The translations under genes and the position numbers were made by a program. Positions 30,410 through 39,700 of a stretch of 64,000 nt of DNA are shown here, one piece after another. Position 1 is the first letter of the stretch; every line of letters starts with the position of its first letter. Below the pieces are notes generated by a model. That model was not told the origin of the DNA and made no database searches. It worked only from the letters and a program-made list of their open reading frames with translations. The DNA lies in contig NZ_LR134002.1 in assembly GCF_900635155.1 (NCBI RefSeq), positions 1,736,001 through 1,800,000 of the forward strand, written 5' to 3'. Source of the stretch: Streptococcus sanguinis. Lineage in GTDB: Bacteria > Bacillota > Bacilli > Lactobacillales > Streptococcaceae.

Positions 30410-31327
30410 CTAAAACTTCGGTTCTCCATCGGGAAGCTGATTCAAAATGGCTTCCAGTTCCAGTCGACTAAGTGGCTGAATCCGAATCTGACTGGAATCC
30501 AGATAGGTGCGGTGAGTGTCTGGAATCTTCTCCAAAAAAGCTTTTAAATCCTTTGTTGTCAAGTATTTATAGCCCTGCGGACTGCTGGCATCCTCTATCA
30601 GGATATGAAGATGCCATTCCATGTCTTGACTAGCACCGCTCTCAATCATCTCTTTAATCAGGTAGCCCTTGGGCATGGGCTGAGTTGGAAGAACTGTGTC
30701 CACTCCTTCTGCCAAGACATAAGAGCCCAGGTATTTCCCACCCCGATCCTTATAGTACTTCGGAGTAGAAAATTGACTCTGGACCTGCTGCATCTCAGCC
30801 ATCTGCCTGCCAAACTCCTCCACAGGATCTTCAGCCTTGAAAAGTTCCAGAAGTTTTTCCTGCGACATGTACAAATCATGAGCATAGCCTTCGAAAACAT
30901 GCATAGGCGCAGCTGCAACTCTGGCATCGTTCAGGCCGTAGAGAATATCCGCTTCAAAATCAATATTAAAAATCCCGTCAGCGGTATAAGTGGTGCCGTA
31001 TTCATCGACAATATCCTGCTTCATCTTCTGAGCCAAACGACTCATGAAGAGAATAGCCCCTTTCCAATCGCCCACCGTTGATGGTGTCAAGACACGAACC
31101 TGGTAGGTTTCCCGGTCTGGCAGATAATAAACTTCAAACCCGCGGCCTGCCCCTTCCCAGTAGACAGCCAGAAAAGTTCCGACCTGATCCAAGGATTGAT
31201 AAGCCTTATCTCCCTCGAGACCTACGACCTCAAGACCTTCTACTAAGGAAACCAGGGACAAGGGTGTTTCCACGGCCTTATAGCTAAACAAACCCTTTCG
31301 ATTCTGAATGTAAAAAGAAATACTCAT
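30410..31327 (-). CDS. DUF4299-like cytoplasmic protein
   Basis: 305 residues with no signal peptide or membrane segment; mixed alpha/beta with many aromatic residues (YWEGAGRGFEVYYLPDRE). It resembles the streptococcal DUF4299 family of unknown function. Monocistronic, with its own terminator. The family name is from memory of the sequence type and is moderately sure; no function is proposed. Confidence 0.7.
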   Translation of the reverse strand: MSISFYIQNRKGLFSYKAVETPLSLVSLVEGLEVVGLEGDKAYQSLDQVGTFLAVYWEGAGRGFEVYYLPDRETYQVRVLTPSTVGDWKGAILFMSRLAQKMKQDIVDEYGTTYTADGIFNIDFEADILYGLNDARVAAAPMHVFEGYAHDLYMSQEKLLELFKAEDPVEEFGRQMAEMQQVQSQFSTPKYYKDRGGKYLGSYVLAEGVDTVLPTQPMPKGYLIKEMIESGASQDMEWHLHILIEDASSPQGYKYLTTKDLKAFLEKIPDTHRTYLDSSQIRIQPLSRLELEAILNQLPDGEPKF

Positions 31328-31490
31328 ACCATGCTCCTTTCTAACTACAAAAGCCTTTCAGAAAGCGAGAAAATGCAAAAACAAAACTCAATACTGGTAC
31401 AAACTAGCTTTTCTCAAAGACTTTTAAGGATAAACTCCATTCTTAAAACGGACTCTGGTATTAGTATAACATTTTTGGAATAAAAAGACG

Positions 31491-31542
31491 AAAAACCTGT
31501 ATTCATGAAGAGACTTTCTGACTGAAAGCTTCATCAATACAG
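31491..31542 (-). terminator. Terminator after the AraC-VOC-TfoX genes
   Basis: Long imperfect stem: CTGTATTcATGAAG against CTTCATcAATACAG (31497-31542), followed on the minus strand by U5. The rest of 31328-31620 holds no gene that I can see. Confidence 0.7.
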
Positions 31543-31620
31543 ATTCTAAGAATATATTTGAACTTCGTAAAAAGGCAATGAATAAACTTCTAAGAAAGCA
31601 AAACTCATTCTGAGCACTTC

Positions 31621-31980
31621 TTACTTTTTATCCTGCTGCGTCAGCTCCTGATTGTAGGACAAGGCTAGCTTGATCCAGTAAGGCAGTTCCTTTTGTCCTT
31701 CGCCATCTAAATCAATATAGCCATGATAAAGCCTACCCTTCATCACTGTGACACTGGCACCATTTTTAGGCAGGACCTGCTTTTCCAGTTCCTTACCGAT
31801 GCGTACCATGACAAGCTCTTGACTTCTCGAACTCACAGTAACGGTCATCTTACCTCGAACCATAAAAGCCAAGCCACCAAACATCTTCTTCTCTTCTAGC
31901 TCTTCTTCAAAAACATGAGGAGGAAGATCAGTAGCTAAAATGGCACGGACTTGCTGGGCTAAGGATTCACTATAAGCCAT
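31621..31980 (-). CDS. TfoX N-terminal domain protein
   Basis: 119 residues. The block EKKMFGGLAFMVRGKM and the following strand region are typical of the TfoX/Sxy N-terminal domain, here as a stand-alone protein. Sxy/TfoX is a competence regulator in Gram-negative bacteria, but stand-alone family members in Firmicutes have no proven role in competence. It begins 9 bp after the VOC gene, so the two are co-transcribed. Confidence 0.85.
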   Translation of the reverse strand: MAYSESLAQQVRAILATDLPPHVFEEELEEKKMFGGLAFMVRGKMTVTVSSRSQELVMVRIGKELEKQVLPKNGASVTVMKGRLYHGYIDLDGEGQKELPYWIKLALSYNQELTQQDKK

Positions 31981-31989
31981 CCTTCTACC

Positions 31990-32403
31990 TCATTTCATCA
32001 CATCCCAGCCGATACCAAAACGGTCAATCAAGCGGCCATAAAACTCTGCGAAAGCTTGTTCCTCTAAAGGATAGAGAATTTGCCCACCTTCAGCAAGCTT
32101 GGCAAAGAGCTCATCGGCTTCTTCTCTACTGTCTGGGCTCAGAACTAACCATTGATTGGGCTGATGATTGCTAGGAATAGATAGGTCGTTAAAAATGCCT
32201 ACATCTTCACCATGCAGGGTTAAGTTTTCCGTATCTAAAGCAATCCAGGCAAGCTTATCCCGTTTTTCTGCAGGAAGGTCAGCTGGATCCATCATCTCAC
32301 TGGCTCGGACAAGTCCCTTAATCTCTGTCTGAAAAAGGTCAGCATAAAAACGAAAAGCTTCTTCGGCCTGACCATTAAAACTTAAAAACACGTCTAATTT
32401 CAT
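31990..32403 (-). CDS. VOC superfamily (PhnB/glyoxalase-like) protein
   Basis: 137 residues. Begins LDVFLSFNGQAEEAFRFYADLF, the typical start of PhnB-type VOC proteins, with further matches at WIALDTENLTLHGED and the C-terminal DRFGIGWDV. These are metal-dependent or metal-free small-molecule binding folds; the substrate is unknown. It lies between an AraC regulator and a TfoX-like gene, all on one strand, a likely small operon. Confidence 0.86.
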   Translation of the reverse strand: MKLDVFLSFNGQAEEAFRFYADLFQTEIKGLVRASEMMDPADLPAEKRDKLAWIALDTENLTLHGEDVGIFNDLSIPSNHQPNQWLVLSPDSREEADELFAKLAEGGQILYPLEEQAFAEFYGRLIDRFGIGWDVMK

Positions 32404-32459
32404 TATTGTTCCTCCAATTTTTTATAGCTGAGAATAAATCTCTATCATCAGTTTATCAA

Positions 32460-33263
32460 TTAGGATAAAAATTTTCTTATTCTCAATTGCGCTTGTTTGG
32501 CTAGGGAACGCATGATTAAAACTGGAAGATTAACTGTAATAGGTGGATCACTGGGCAAGGGCCTGCGCATGCTGATTTCCTCCTGATAGATGCTATCGCC
32601 TGAAAAAGTGAGAGGCTCATCGCTGCCCCAGCGAAAGTTATGCTTCAAGACATAGTTTTTAGTTAGGCGTAAATCCTCCAGCAATTCACAGGCCAAAAGA
32701 TAGTAGTGGCCATCCGGTACATTTTCAAAAGTAAACTGTCTCTCCTGACTCAGTGCTACTCCGATAACCGGCTCTTCTTTGGGTATTCGGGTTTTAAACA
32801 GCCCGACACAGCTAAGGCGTGGTTCATACCCCTCAGGATAAGATAGCGCCACAGTCAGCCTATTGCCACTTTTACAGTCGGGATCCTGATGTAACAAAGC
32901 TCCCTTCTCATCCAGCTGTTTTACCATAAAATCATAAGCCTTGGTTGATTCTTGGTAGTATTTTTTAGGCGAAAGTCCAGTATGCCGCTTAAAAGTATTG
33001 GAAAAACTGCCTAGACTATCATAACCAGCTTCCATAGAGGTCTCGGTCACATTTTGCCGGCTTTCTACAATCTCCTGGATCCCTTTTTCCATCTTAAGAG
33101 CTTCCATATATTGCTTGATAGAAAAGCCCATCTTTTTCTTGAAAGTTCTGGATAGATGGGAAGGACTATAATGGAAATGCTGAGCCAAATCTGTCAGACT
33201 CAGCTCTTCATCTGCATGCTGACGCAGATAGGCAGCCACTTCTTCCATGATGGCTTTAGACAT
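32460..33263 (-). CDS. AraC family transcriptional regulator
   Basis: 267 residues; ATG at 33263 with AGGAG at 8 bp (an in-frame extension to 33296 is rejected). The two AraC helix-turn-helix motifs are at the N-terminus (HFHYSPSHLSRTFKKKMGFSI and a second near 60-100 ending in TGLSPKKYY). The C-terminal 160 residues are probably an effector-binding domain of the GyrI-like type, which in such regulators senses small molecules. It heads the AraC-VOC-TfoX run. Confidence 0.88.
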   Translation of the reverse strand: MSKAIMEEVAAYLRQHADEELSLTDLAQHFHYSPSHLSRTFKKKMGFSIKQYMEALKMEKGIQEIVESRQNVTETSMEAGYDSLGSFSNTFKRHTGLSPKKYYQESTKAYDFMVKQLDEKGALLHQDPDCKSGNRLTVALSYPEGYEPRLSCVGLFKTRIPKEEPVIGVALSQERQFTFENVPDGHYYLLACELLEDLRLTKNYVLKHNFRWGSDEPLTFSGDSIYQEEISMRRPLPSDPPITVNLPVLIMRSLAKQAQLRIRKFLS

Positions 33264-33449
33264 AGACTTGCTCCTTTCCCATTTATTTAAGCTCATTATA
33301 TCACATCAAAAAGAAAGGACAAAAAATCAGAACTGTGGAAAGAAAACCAGAAATCAAGTGATAATCCGCGAGATGCCCCAAGAATCGGCGGAAATAGTCT
33401 GCTTTCCCAAATCTCTGTCCAACAAGACTTTTACCTGTAGATAAATGAT

Positions 33450-33486
33450 AAAAAAACTTTAGACGTTTGAATCGTCTAAAGTTTTT
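33450..33486 (-). terminator. Terminator after the ABM gene
   Basis: AAAACTTTAGACG (33453-33465) pairs with CGTCTAAAGTTTT (33473-33485); U-run on the minus strand. Confidence 0.8.
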
Positions 33487-33502
33487 AGTTTTTCTTAGGA
33501 AT

Positions 33503-33811
33503 TTAGAAACTTGCCTTACCATCCAAAATAGTCAGCTTATGCAAATTTTCCATGCCTGCAATAATGGGTCTAGCTTTTGCAATGAGATTTTGAAAAACTT
33601 CCAAGGTCAGACTGTCATTGTGAGCTTGCTCGCTCTCCCAAACTTCGTAAATATAGATGCTGTTGGGTTCATCTGCCTTCTCACCTAAGATATAGCAGAA
33701 ACAAGTGTCAAGATTTTGCATTTCTTTGACAACTTCTTGCATGTAAGCAGTAAGTTCCTGCACCTTTCCTTCTTGGGCCATTAATTTCCCATAAACACAA
33801 AATTTTTCCAT
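33503..33811 (-). CDS. Antibiotic-biosynthesis-monooxygenase (ABM) fold protein
   Basis: 102 residues. The pattern GKLMAQEGKVQELTAYM, then CFCYILGEKADEPNSIYIYEVWES is the ferredoxin-like ABM fold found in YgiN-type quinol monooxygenases and related small proteins. It follows trhO by 15 bp, so it is co-transcribed. The precise substrate is unknown. Confidence 0.85.
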   Translation of the reverse strand: MEKFCVYGKLMAQEGKVQELTAYMQEVVKEMQNLDTCFCYILGEKADEPNSIYIYEVWESEQAHNDSLTLEVFQNLIAKARPIIAGMENLHKLTILDGKASF

Positions 33812-33826
33812 TAGGATCTCTCCTTA

Positions 33827-34813
33827 TTACTGAGCTACCAATGTTTCCAAGCTTTCTCCAATCGCAGCCAAACGCTCCATCACTTCTGCTTTGCTCAAGC
33901 CGTTTTCAGCCACATAGCGATTGCGAGGGTGAACACGGCATTCGTGAGAACAGCCACGGAGGTACTTGTCTTCGTTTTCTTCTGAAGTCAGGATGCGGCG
34001 GTTACACTCTGGATTACCACAGTTGACATAGCGCTCGCAAGGAGTCCCGTCAAACCAGTCTTTCCCAATCACGACTGGATTGACATGGTTGATATCAACC
34101 GAGATACGCTCATCAAAGACATACATCTTACCATCCCAAAGCTCACCTTGAACTTCTGGATCCTTGCCGTAAGTCGCGATACCGCCATGAAGCTGACCGA
34201 CATCCTTGTATCCTTCACGGACCATCCAGCCTGAGAATTTCTCACAGCGAACACCACCGGTACAGTAAACAACCACGCGCTTGTCCATGAACTTCTCTTT
34301 GTTATCACGAACCCATTGTGGCAACTCACGGAAGTTGCGGATGTCTGGACGGATGGCTCCACGGAAGTGACCCAGATCGTACTCGTAGTCGTTACGGGTA
34401 TCTAGGACAACAGTATCTTCATCCAAGAGGGCTTCCTTAAATTCCTTAGGCGATAGGTAAGCTCCTGTCGTCTCTAGTGGGTTGATGTCATTGTCAAAAT
34501 CATTGTCTTCCAAGCCCAAGTGCACAATTTCTTTCTTGTAGCGAACAAACATTTTCTTGAAAGCTTGCTCGTTTTCTTCGTCAATCTTGAACCAAAGGTC
34601 TTCCATGCCCGGAAGGCTGTGGACATAATCCATGTATTTTTGAGTGGTTTCATAATCACCAGAAACCGTTCCGTTGATTCCCTCATCTGCTACCAGGATA
34701 CGGCCTTTCAGACCGATAGATTTACAGAAGGCCAGATGATCAGCTGCAAATTTCTCAGCATTCTCAATCGGAACATATTTGTAGTAAAGTAGGACGCGAA
34801 TATCTTTTGCCAT
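33827..34813 (-). CDS. trhO: tRNA uridine(34) hydroxylase (rhodanese family)
   Basis: 328 residues. N-terminal acylphosphatase-like domain, a central rhodanese domain (about 125-220) with catalytic loop [10 protein letters not shown], and a C-terminal Cys-rich region ([21 protein letters not shown]) typical of YceA/TrhO. It makes 5-hydroxyuridine at the wobble position of certain tRNAs, independently of prephenate, using oxygen. First gene of a pair with the ABM gene. Confidence 0.93.
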   Translation of the reverse strand: MAKDIRVLLYYKYVPIENAEKFAADHLAFCKSIGLKGRILVADEGINGTVSGDYETTQKYMDYVHSLPGMEDLWFKIDEENEQAFKKMFVRYKKEIVHLGLEDNDFDNDINPLETTGAYLSPKEFKEALLDEDTVVLDTRNDYEYDLGHFRGAIRPDIRNFRELPQWVRDNKEKFMDKRVVVYCTGGVRCEKFSGWMVREGYKDVGQLHGGIATYGKDPEVQGELWDGKMYVFDERISVDINHVNPVVIGKDWFDGTPCERYVNCGNPECNRRILTSEENEDKYLRGCSHECRVHPRNRYVAENGLSKAEVMERLAAIGESLETLVAQ

Positions 34814-34951
34814 AAGATTTCAACTCTCTTTTCTCTATAAAATTTTCTGAATTTTTTAATTCATCTATTTATTATAACGCGAGAAGAAAAGCTGGGCAAA
34901 ATATTTGTTTGAAAAATAGCTGAGCTGGAAAGTTTAAATGAGAATGACAAG

Positions 34952-35079
34952 TTATCGCTCTTCTTCCAATTGATCCAAATACTTCTCAAAGCGCTTGTTT
35001 AGCCAGCCTTCAAGAAAATATTGACAAGTTGCTCTTCCCGCTCGTCCAAGATCTGACGTTTGATAAACTTGATTTTCAT
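34952..35079 (-). pseudogene. Small frameshifted gene after the CPBP protease
   Basis: A perfect RBS (TAGGAG, 6-bp spacing) and an ATG at 35079 lie 9 bp after the CPBP stop. The frame stops at 34999 after 26 codons (MKIKFIKRQILDEREEQ...). The neighbouring frame continues as coding-like sequence, EGWLNKRFEKYLDQLEEER, to a stop at 34952. Together they would give a charged protein of about 42 residues with one frameshift near 35020. Alternatively, the 26-codon peptide is the true product. Function unknown; possibly a small partner of the CPBP operon. Confidence 0.45.
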
Positions 35080-35088
35080 TTCAATCTC

Positions 35089-35766
35089 CTATCTAGGTAT
35101 TCCCAAAATACCTATCAAAAACATGATAATGGCAGGAAGTCCATTATTCAGCATGTGAACTGCAATACTGACTTCCAAGCGCCGAGTTCGATAAGCCAGC
35201 CAGGTCAAAATCACTGAGGAACCAGCATAAAGAACAAAAGACATGATATTGGTTGGACCATGAAAAAGAGTAAAGATCAACCCGCCTATGATATAACCCC
35301 AAGCCTCATAGCCTTTAAAGATTTTTAGAGGAATGATTCCGCGGAAAATTATTTCCTCTGCAATAGGTGCTAAAACCCCAAGTGTGATGGGCAACAAAAT
35401 CATATCCCCTCTTTGGAACTCTTCTATTATAGATGCTTGATTCACCGTTGTTTCCTCACCGTGAAATAGATTCAAAAGAAACGTTCCAAGAAAAGATACG
35501 AGAATCATACCTAGAAAACCTAAAATAATTCGCTTCCCGTCTGCTTTTTGAAAAGCTTTGCCAGACTGAGATAAAATACCTGACTTCTTTGCCAATACGA
35601 TAAAGACCATCGAAGTGATAAAAATTAGGAAAATACCAAGAAGAATGGTCCATAGTCTTGGAAATTCATAAATTCTTACGACGTGCTGAACCAGCATGGG
35701 TAATACATACAGCAGCAATGCTAAGCAAACGCACCCAACCCACAGCAATCGTTTCCACCAAGTCAT
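35089..35766 (-). CDS. CPBP family intramembrane glutamic protease
   Basis: 225 residues and about seven hydrophobic segments. The Abi/CPBP motifs are visible: EEIIFRG (motif 1), the FTLFHG region (motif 2) and the final HMLNN (motif 3). In Gram-positives such proteins are often bacteriocin self-immunity or bacteriocin-processing factors; here no bacteriocin gene is recognised. The start overlaps the previous gene by 4 bp (ATGA), in a four-gene operon with an Xre regulator. Confidence 0.9.
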   Translation of the reverse strand: MTWWKRLLWVGCVCLALLLYVLPMLVQHVVRIYEFPRLWTILLGIFLIFITSMVFIVLAKKSGILSQSGKAFQKADGKRIILGFLGMILVSFLGTFLLNLFHGEETTVNQASIIEEFQRGDMILLPITLGVLAPIAEEIIFRGIIPLKIFKGYEAWGYIIGGLIFTLFHGPTNIMSFVLYAGSSVILTWLAYRTRRLEVSIAVHMLNNGLPAIIMFLIGILGIPR

Positions 35767-36251
35767 TCTTCAACCTCCAATTCCTGATCTAGCTTTTTCT
35801 GACGTTTGCGGTTGAGAGTTAGGCTGACCTTATCCAAGGTCAAGCTTCCCAATATAAAGAGCAGCATTGAAAGAGCCAACTTGAGCAGGTACCAAATGCT
35901 TAAGATACTAGCCAAGCTTTCTCGCTGACCAAAGAAATCAATACCTGCAACGATTAGAGCAAAAACAACTCCACCCATAAAACGCTCTGGCCAGTTTTCC
36001 TCCATCACCATGTCACGGACATCAATTCCCAAACTCAAGCGACGCATCAAGGCATATAGACCAACTAGAATAATCAGAATAGTCTCTGGCAGATAGGCCA
36101 GTAAGGTTAGACGGAGAATATAGGCTTTGAAACATACAGAGGTAGCTAAGAAAAGGAATATTCCTAGTACTAGTTCTCCTGCAACTTTACCGTCCAATTT
36201 CTCTATCCGTTCGTCTTTTATAATAGGTTGCTTCTTCATCTTCTTACTCAC
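35763..36251 (-). CDS. Unknown four-helix membrane protein
   Basis: 162 residues from a GTG; an ATG four codons later is equally possible. Four hydrophobic segments (about 27-45, 52-70, 90-107, 117-140) between charged ends. Proteins of this look (possibly DUF6773-like; not certain) often sit between an Xre regulator and a CPBP protease in streptococci. It is translationally coupled to the CPBP gene. Function unknown. Confidence 0.7.
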   Translation of the reverse strand: MSKKMKKQPIIKDERIEKLDGKVAGELVLGIFLFLATSVCFKAYILRLTLLAYLPETILIILVGLYALMRRLSLGIDVRDMVMEENWPERFMGGVVFALIVAGIDFFGQRESLASILSIWYLLKLALSMLLFILGSLTLDKVSLTLNRKRQKKLDQELEVEE

Positions 36252-36260
36252 TTTCTTATT

Positions 36261-36458
36261 TTAGCCTTCCCAAAACAACTGATCTAGTGTCTTGTTAAGA
36301 CATTTGCAAATCGCTAAGCATAAACTGAGACTAGGATTGTACTTACCTGCCTCAATCAGGCCAATGGTCTGGCGGGTCACTCCGATAGCATCTGCCAAGT
36401 CCCCCTGGGTCATATCATGCTCAGCTCGTGCCATTTTTAGTCTAAGATTTTTTGCCAT
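36261..36458 (-). CDS. Small Xre-type regulator
   Basis: 65 residues consisting only of the helix-turn-helix domain: [44 protein letters not shown] fits the ATG at 36458 (8 bp) better than the ATG at 36464. It overlaps the upstream small membrane gene by 17 bp. It probably controls its own operon through the dyad at 36694-36713. Confidence 0.88.
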   Translation of the reverse strand: MAKNLRLKMARAEHDMTQGDLADAIGVTRQTIGLIEAGKYNPSLSLCLAICKCLNKTLDQLFWEG

Positions 36459-36642
36459 GTCCATCGTCCTTATCGTCTTTCCTTTGCCCGAATATAACAT
36501 AGAAAGAACAAGCAAAAGTGATATCAGCAAAACCAAAAATAAGCCACATTTGATTTCTCTGAACTATCCCAAGACTTAGAAATACAACAGCTATTAGAAA
36601 CCAAGTAAGGGGAATAAGCAGATGAGTTATTTTCTTATTCAT
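36442..36642 (-). CDS. Small two-helix membrane protein
   Basis: 66 residues: two hydrophobic segments (about 7-25 and 32-51) and a charged tail ([13 protein letters not shown]). AAAGGAG precedes the ATG. It is the first gene of the operon with xre, the four-helix protein and CPBP. Family not recognised. Confidence 0.75.
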   Translation of the reverse strand: MNKKITHLLIPLTWFLIAVVFLSLGIVQRNQMWLIFGFADITFACSFYVIFGQRKDDKDDGHGKKS

Positions 36643-36671
36643 GCTATCGCTCCTTTCATAATTATAAGTCT

Positions 36672-36713
36672 ATTATACAATATATTTTAAATAATGCAAT
36701 ATATAATTTGCAT
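36672..36713 (-). promoter_or_regulatory. Promoter and dyad of the Xre-CPBP operon
   Basis: On the minus strand TTGCAT (36699-36694), 16 bp, TATAAT (36677-36672). The -35 box is one arm of ATGCAA/TTGCAT (36694-36713, 8-bp spacer), so a protein bound there would block the promoter. Confidence 0.6.
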
Positions 36714-36768
36714 TTTATCTTTTATTTTTTACATTATTTCAGAAGCAATTTCCACAAATCTAAACATC

Positions 36769-36797
36769 AAAAAGAGAAGACCAGTTTGGTCTTCTCC
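36769..36797 (-). terminator. Terminator after the transaldolase gene
   Basis: GAGAAGACCA/TGGTCTTCTC (36774-36783 and 36787-36796), then U5 on the minus strand; about 120 bp after the stop codon. Confidence 0.75.
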
Positions 36798-36919
36798 AAA
36801 TCTTAGCTTATCAGCAACCTAGCTCTGGTGACAAAGAGCCAAAGTCTTCTCAGTCGCTATAGTCTGCTTAACATTTAGTCAGAGGCAGAGACTTATATTT
36901 CCCATACCTACCCCAAAAC

Positions 36920-37564
36920 TTATTTTTTAAATGCTTCCCAATCCTTCATAAATTGGGCTATTCCGTTGGTAGTCAGTGGGTGCTGCGTCATTTTTTCAAA
37001 TAAATTATCCGGAATGGTCGCAATGTGAGCACCAAGTTTTGCAACAGCTTCAACATGCGCTGAATTACGAATACTAGCTGCGATGATTTCAGCTTCAAAA
37101 TCATAAATATCAATAATCGTGCGCAAATCTGTAATCAGTTGATAGGCATCTGTTCCGATATCTTCCAAACGTCCAACAAAAGGACTGATGAAGGTAGCTC
37201 CAGCTTTCATAGCCATGAGTCCTTGAGAAACTGTAAAAATCAAGGTAACATTCGTTTTAATTCCCTCTTTTGAAAGGACAGAGACAGCTTTTAAACCTTC
37301 CGTTGTCATTGGAATTTTGACAACAACGTTATCAGCCCATTTAGCAATATCCCGTGCTTCTGCAATCATTTCAGGCGCTGTCAAGCCAGTAACCTCTGCA
37401 CTAACAGGACCACTTACAATCTCACAGATTTCTTGAATAACCGTTTTAAAATCGCGGCCTTCACGTGAAATAATTGTTGGGTTAGTTGTTACGCCATCCA
37501 CAACACCTAATTCATTAATCGCTTTGATAGCCGCCACATCAGCTGTATCTAAGAAAAATTTCAT
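36920..37564 (-). CDS. Transaldolase / fructose-6-phosphate aldolase (TalC type)
   Basis: 214 residues, the short single-barrel form. The Schiff-base lysine is Lys83 in [11 protein letters not shown]; the start [10 protein letters not shown] and GVTTNPTII are typical. It exchanges three-carbon keto units between sugar phosphates. AGGAGG precedes the ATG. In streptococci this type commonly ends a PTS pentose/ascorbate-type operon; here only the tail of a PTS IIC gene remains directly upstream (37587-37727), so the gene is an operon leftover. Its transcription may depend on the promoter at 38015-38043. Confidence 0.92.
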   Translation of the reverse strand: MKFFLDTADVAAIKAINELGVVDGVTTNPTIISREGRDFKTVIQEICEIVSGPVSAEVTGLTAPEMIAEARDIAKWADNVVVKIPMTTEGLKAVSVLSKEGIKTNVTLIFTVSQGLMAMKAGATFISPFVGRLEDIGTDAYQLITDLRTIIDIYDFEAEIIAASIRNSAHVEAVAKLGAHIATIPDNLFEKMTQHPLTTNGIAQFMKDWEAFKK

Positions 37565-37586
37565 ACCACATGTCCTCCTAGGCTTC

Positions 37587-37727
37587 TTAATTTAAGCCTT
37601 TATTAAAAATAGCACTTATCATCACAACAAGTAGAACAAAAACAACAATGGTCATCATGAAGGCCATCCAGCCAAACTGACCAATTTTACCTAAAATACA
37701 CATTGGAATCGATAATCCCTGAGCCTA
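37587..37727 (-). pseudogene. C-terminal remnant of a PTS IIC gene (UlaA/SgaT type)
   Basis: On the minus strand an open frame reads AQGLSIPMCILGKIGQFGW and on through a hydrophobic helix, ending in SAIFNKGLN and a stop at 37587, 22 bp before the transaldolase ATG. About 45 codons remain, closed upstream by a stop codon. The sequence looks like the last membrane segment of an ascorbate-type PTS IIC; family placement is from appearance and from the usual gene order. Confidence 0.6.
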
Positions 37728-38014
37728 AAAATTAAAAGGGCTCTCTTTTACGAATCAAGAAGCGGGAAATTGCAAGTTACAACCAACTCAGCTGAAACAT
37801 TTTCTACCCACACCATATCTATATCTTAGAGGTCCAGAGGTCCAGACATCCAGCCGTCAGAGCACCTGATTCTGCTGCTAAAACTATGTAGGCACAAACA
37901 TCAATAACACGTTGGAACTAGCTGAGTCACATAAGAACCAAAGAGACTTTAAACTATTCAAATCTTTGGTTGTTCTTGATTCGTTGGCAACGAACTTACC
38001 GACTCCTATTCCCC
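37728..38014. other. Probable decayed sequence between promoter and PTS remnant
   Basis: About 290 bp with no intact gene. Short open stretches on the minus strand could be degraded coding sequence, and there is a small TTCGTTGGCAACGAA dyad near 37979-37993. It looks like what is left after deletion of most of a PTS operon. Confidence 0.4.
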
Positions 38015-38043
38015 ATTATAGTACAAATTTAAAGCGTTTTCAA
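38015..38043 (-). promoter_or_regulatory. Promoter with cre-like site
   Basis: On the minus strand TTGAAA (38043-38038), 17 bp, TATAAT (38020-38015), a near-consensus promoter. TTAAAGCGTTTTCA (38029-38042) differs at one position from the CcpA cre consensus and overlaps the -35 side. It points at the PTS remnant and the transaldolase, about 450 bp downstream. Confidence 0.65.
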
Positions 38044-38215
38044 AAAAAGACTAGGAAAATCTACAAATTTCTGATTCGCAAGAGCTGTTCTAAAATTTAC
38101 TCTTGTCTTTTATCTCATCTAAATATATCGTCTTATATTGTAAGTACTTTTAGGAAGTCATAAATTTCTTAAATTTTCCAGTTCCTAGTGGACAACTGTA
38201 TGATTCACCACTAGC

Positions 38216-38245
38216 AAAAAAAGCCGCCCAGTCGTATAGGCAGCT
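38216..38245 (-). terminator. Terminator after the UPF0397 gene
   Basis: AGCCGCC/GGCAGCT (38222-38228 and 38239-38245), then U7 on the minus strand. Confidence 0.8.
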
Positions 38246-38269
38246 ATTCTTTGATAGAAACTACTATGA

Positions 38270-38812
38270 TTAATCTTTTTTGAGACTTCCTGCGCGGGTG
38301 CGGGTGCGAGCGTAAGCAGTCAGCAAGACTGTACCGATGACTGCTACTGTCGCAGAATTCACCAGAATTGCTACAATACTTTGAGCAATGACCTTATTGA
38401 CCGGCTCACCAGACACAATCACGTCACCAATTGGGCCGATAAGCCAAGCGATTGCATTGGCTCCAAACTGAATCAAGTTAAAGCGGATAATATCCTTGAC
38501 TTCAAATTTTCCTTCTTCCACTTGGAAGAATTTTCTAAAGAAGCCAACCAATAGACCGAAGACTCCGCTGCCGGCAATCCAAAACCACCAAAGTCCGCCA
38601 CCGCTCATAGCGTCTTTAATGGCGTGGCCAATGAAGCCCATCAGGAAACCGACGATTGGTCCAAAGATGACGCTAAAAAGAGCTTGCAGAGGGTATTGGA
38701 GCTGAATGCTGGTATTGGGTACAGGCGTTGGGATATTGATCATTCCGATGACCACGAATAGGGCAGCTCCAATTCCTGTTGCGACTACGTTTCTGATTGT
38801 ATTATTTTTCAT
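38270..38812 (-). CDS. UPF0397 family ECF substrate-binding (S) component
   Basis: 180 residues, about six hydrophobic segments. The conserved start ([18 protein letters not shown], then [20 protein letters not shown]) and [15 protein letters not shown] are typical of UPF0397 proteins. In other streptococci this gene sits directly before the fused double ATPase and EcfT; here those are about 9.3 kb away (26464-28978). It follows the SAM hydrolase gene by 11 bp. The substrate is unproven. Confidence 0.9.
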   Translation of the reverse strand: MKNNTIRNVVATGIGAALFVVIGMINIPTPVPNTSIQLQYPLQALFSVIFGPIVGFLMGFIGHAIKDAMSGGGLWWFWIAGSGVFGLLVGFFRKFFQVEEGKFEVKDIIRFNLIQFGANAIAWLIGPIGDVIVSGEPVNKVIAQSIVAILVNSATVAVIGTVLLTAYARTRTRAGSLKKD

Positions 38813-38823
38813 TTTCTTCTTCC

Positions 38824-39669
38824 TTAATTTTCAATTCTCTTGATTTCAATATGCCACTGGGCACCGACGCCAACATTGTAGGCCTTAGCAAAGGAACCTT
38901 GGTTAATCGCTAAGCCAACCCGATAGAGGGAGTTGATATAGAGGATAGGCTGGCCGATGCGGACATCCGCAAAGGACTTGCCATAGGTTACTTGGTTTTG
39001 ATAAACCAGCATGTCATTGTTGTAGATGGTAACCTCAAACCGGTCACCAAATTCTGGTTTTAAGGTGTAGAATTCCTCGCGGGTGATAGAGGTCCAGAGA
39101 GAACCAAAGCGGACATCCAGGATATCAATAGCTCCGCTGACATAATTCTCAGCAAGCGTGGTCTCTACTACCTGAATTTCGACAATGTCTTCAACTTTTA
39201 GCTCTGGTCCAACTTCTTCAAAGCTGATATGGCCGCTGGCTAGCTTGGCACCTGTATAGGCATAGACATCACGGCCGTGGAAAGTGTAGGAATGCTCCGT
39301 ATCCTTGCGACGATTTTCCACTTCAGAAATTTCCCGAATAGCCTCAATGCCGACATGCTTCTTGATGAAAGACAGGGTGCCATTGTCAGGCGTGACGATG
39401 TACTGGCCCTTTTTAGTCTTAGCTACCACACTCTTACGCTTGGAGCCAACGCCCGGATCCACTACTGACACAAAGGTCGTTCCTGCTGGCCAGTAATTAA
39501 CCGTCTGGAAGAGACGATAACTTCCCTCAAAGATATTGTAAGGGGTGATATCGTGAGTCAGATGATGAATTTTCAGAGTGGGCGACTCTTCTAGCGCCAC
39601 TCCGATCATGGCTGACACAGCTCCATCTACCAGACCAAAGTCCGACTGGAGTACGAGTAAATTGTTCAT
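38824..39669 (-). CDS. SAM hydrolase (DUF62 / SAM hydroxide adenosyltransferase)
   Basis: 281 residues. The start [20 protein letters not shown], the [10 protein letters not shown] region and [10 protein letters not shown] are typical of the DUF62 family, related to SAM-dependent fluorinases and chlorinases but using water, giving adenosine and methionine. It sits between two ECF S-component genes, with gaps of 31 and 11 bp, in one operon. Confidence 0.92.
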   Translation of the reverse strand: MNNLLVLQSDFGLVDGAVSAMIGVALEESPTLKIHHLTHDITPYNIFEGSYRLFQTVNYWPAGTTFVSVVDPGVGSKRKSVVAKTKKGQYIVTPDNGTLSFIKKHVGIEAIREISEVENRRKDTEHSYTFHGRDVYAYTGAKLASGHISFEEVGPELKVEDIVEIQVVETTLAENYVSGAIDILDVRFGSLWTSITREEFYTLKPEFGDRFEVTIYNNDMLVYQNQVTYGKSFADVRIGQPILYINSLYRVGLAINQGSFAKAYNVGVGAQWHIEIKRIEN

Positions 39670-39700
39670 GTTTTCTCCTTAGTTATATTTACAATGATAG

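Noticed and set aside
37912-38163. 83-codon plus-strand frame upstream of transaldolase
   Set aside because: It runs across the promoter and cre-like site of the opposite strand, has no RBS and no family likeness.
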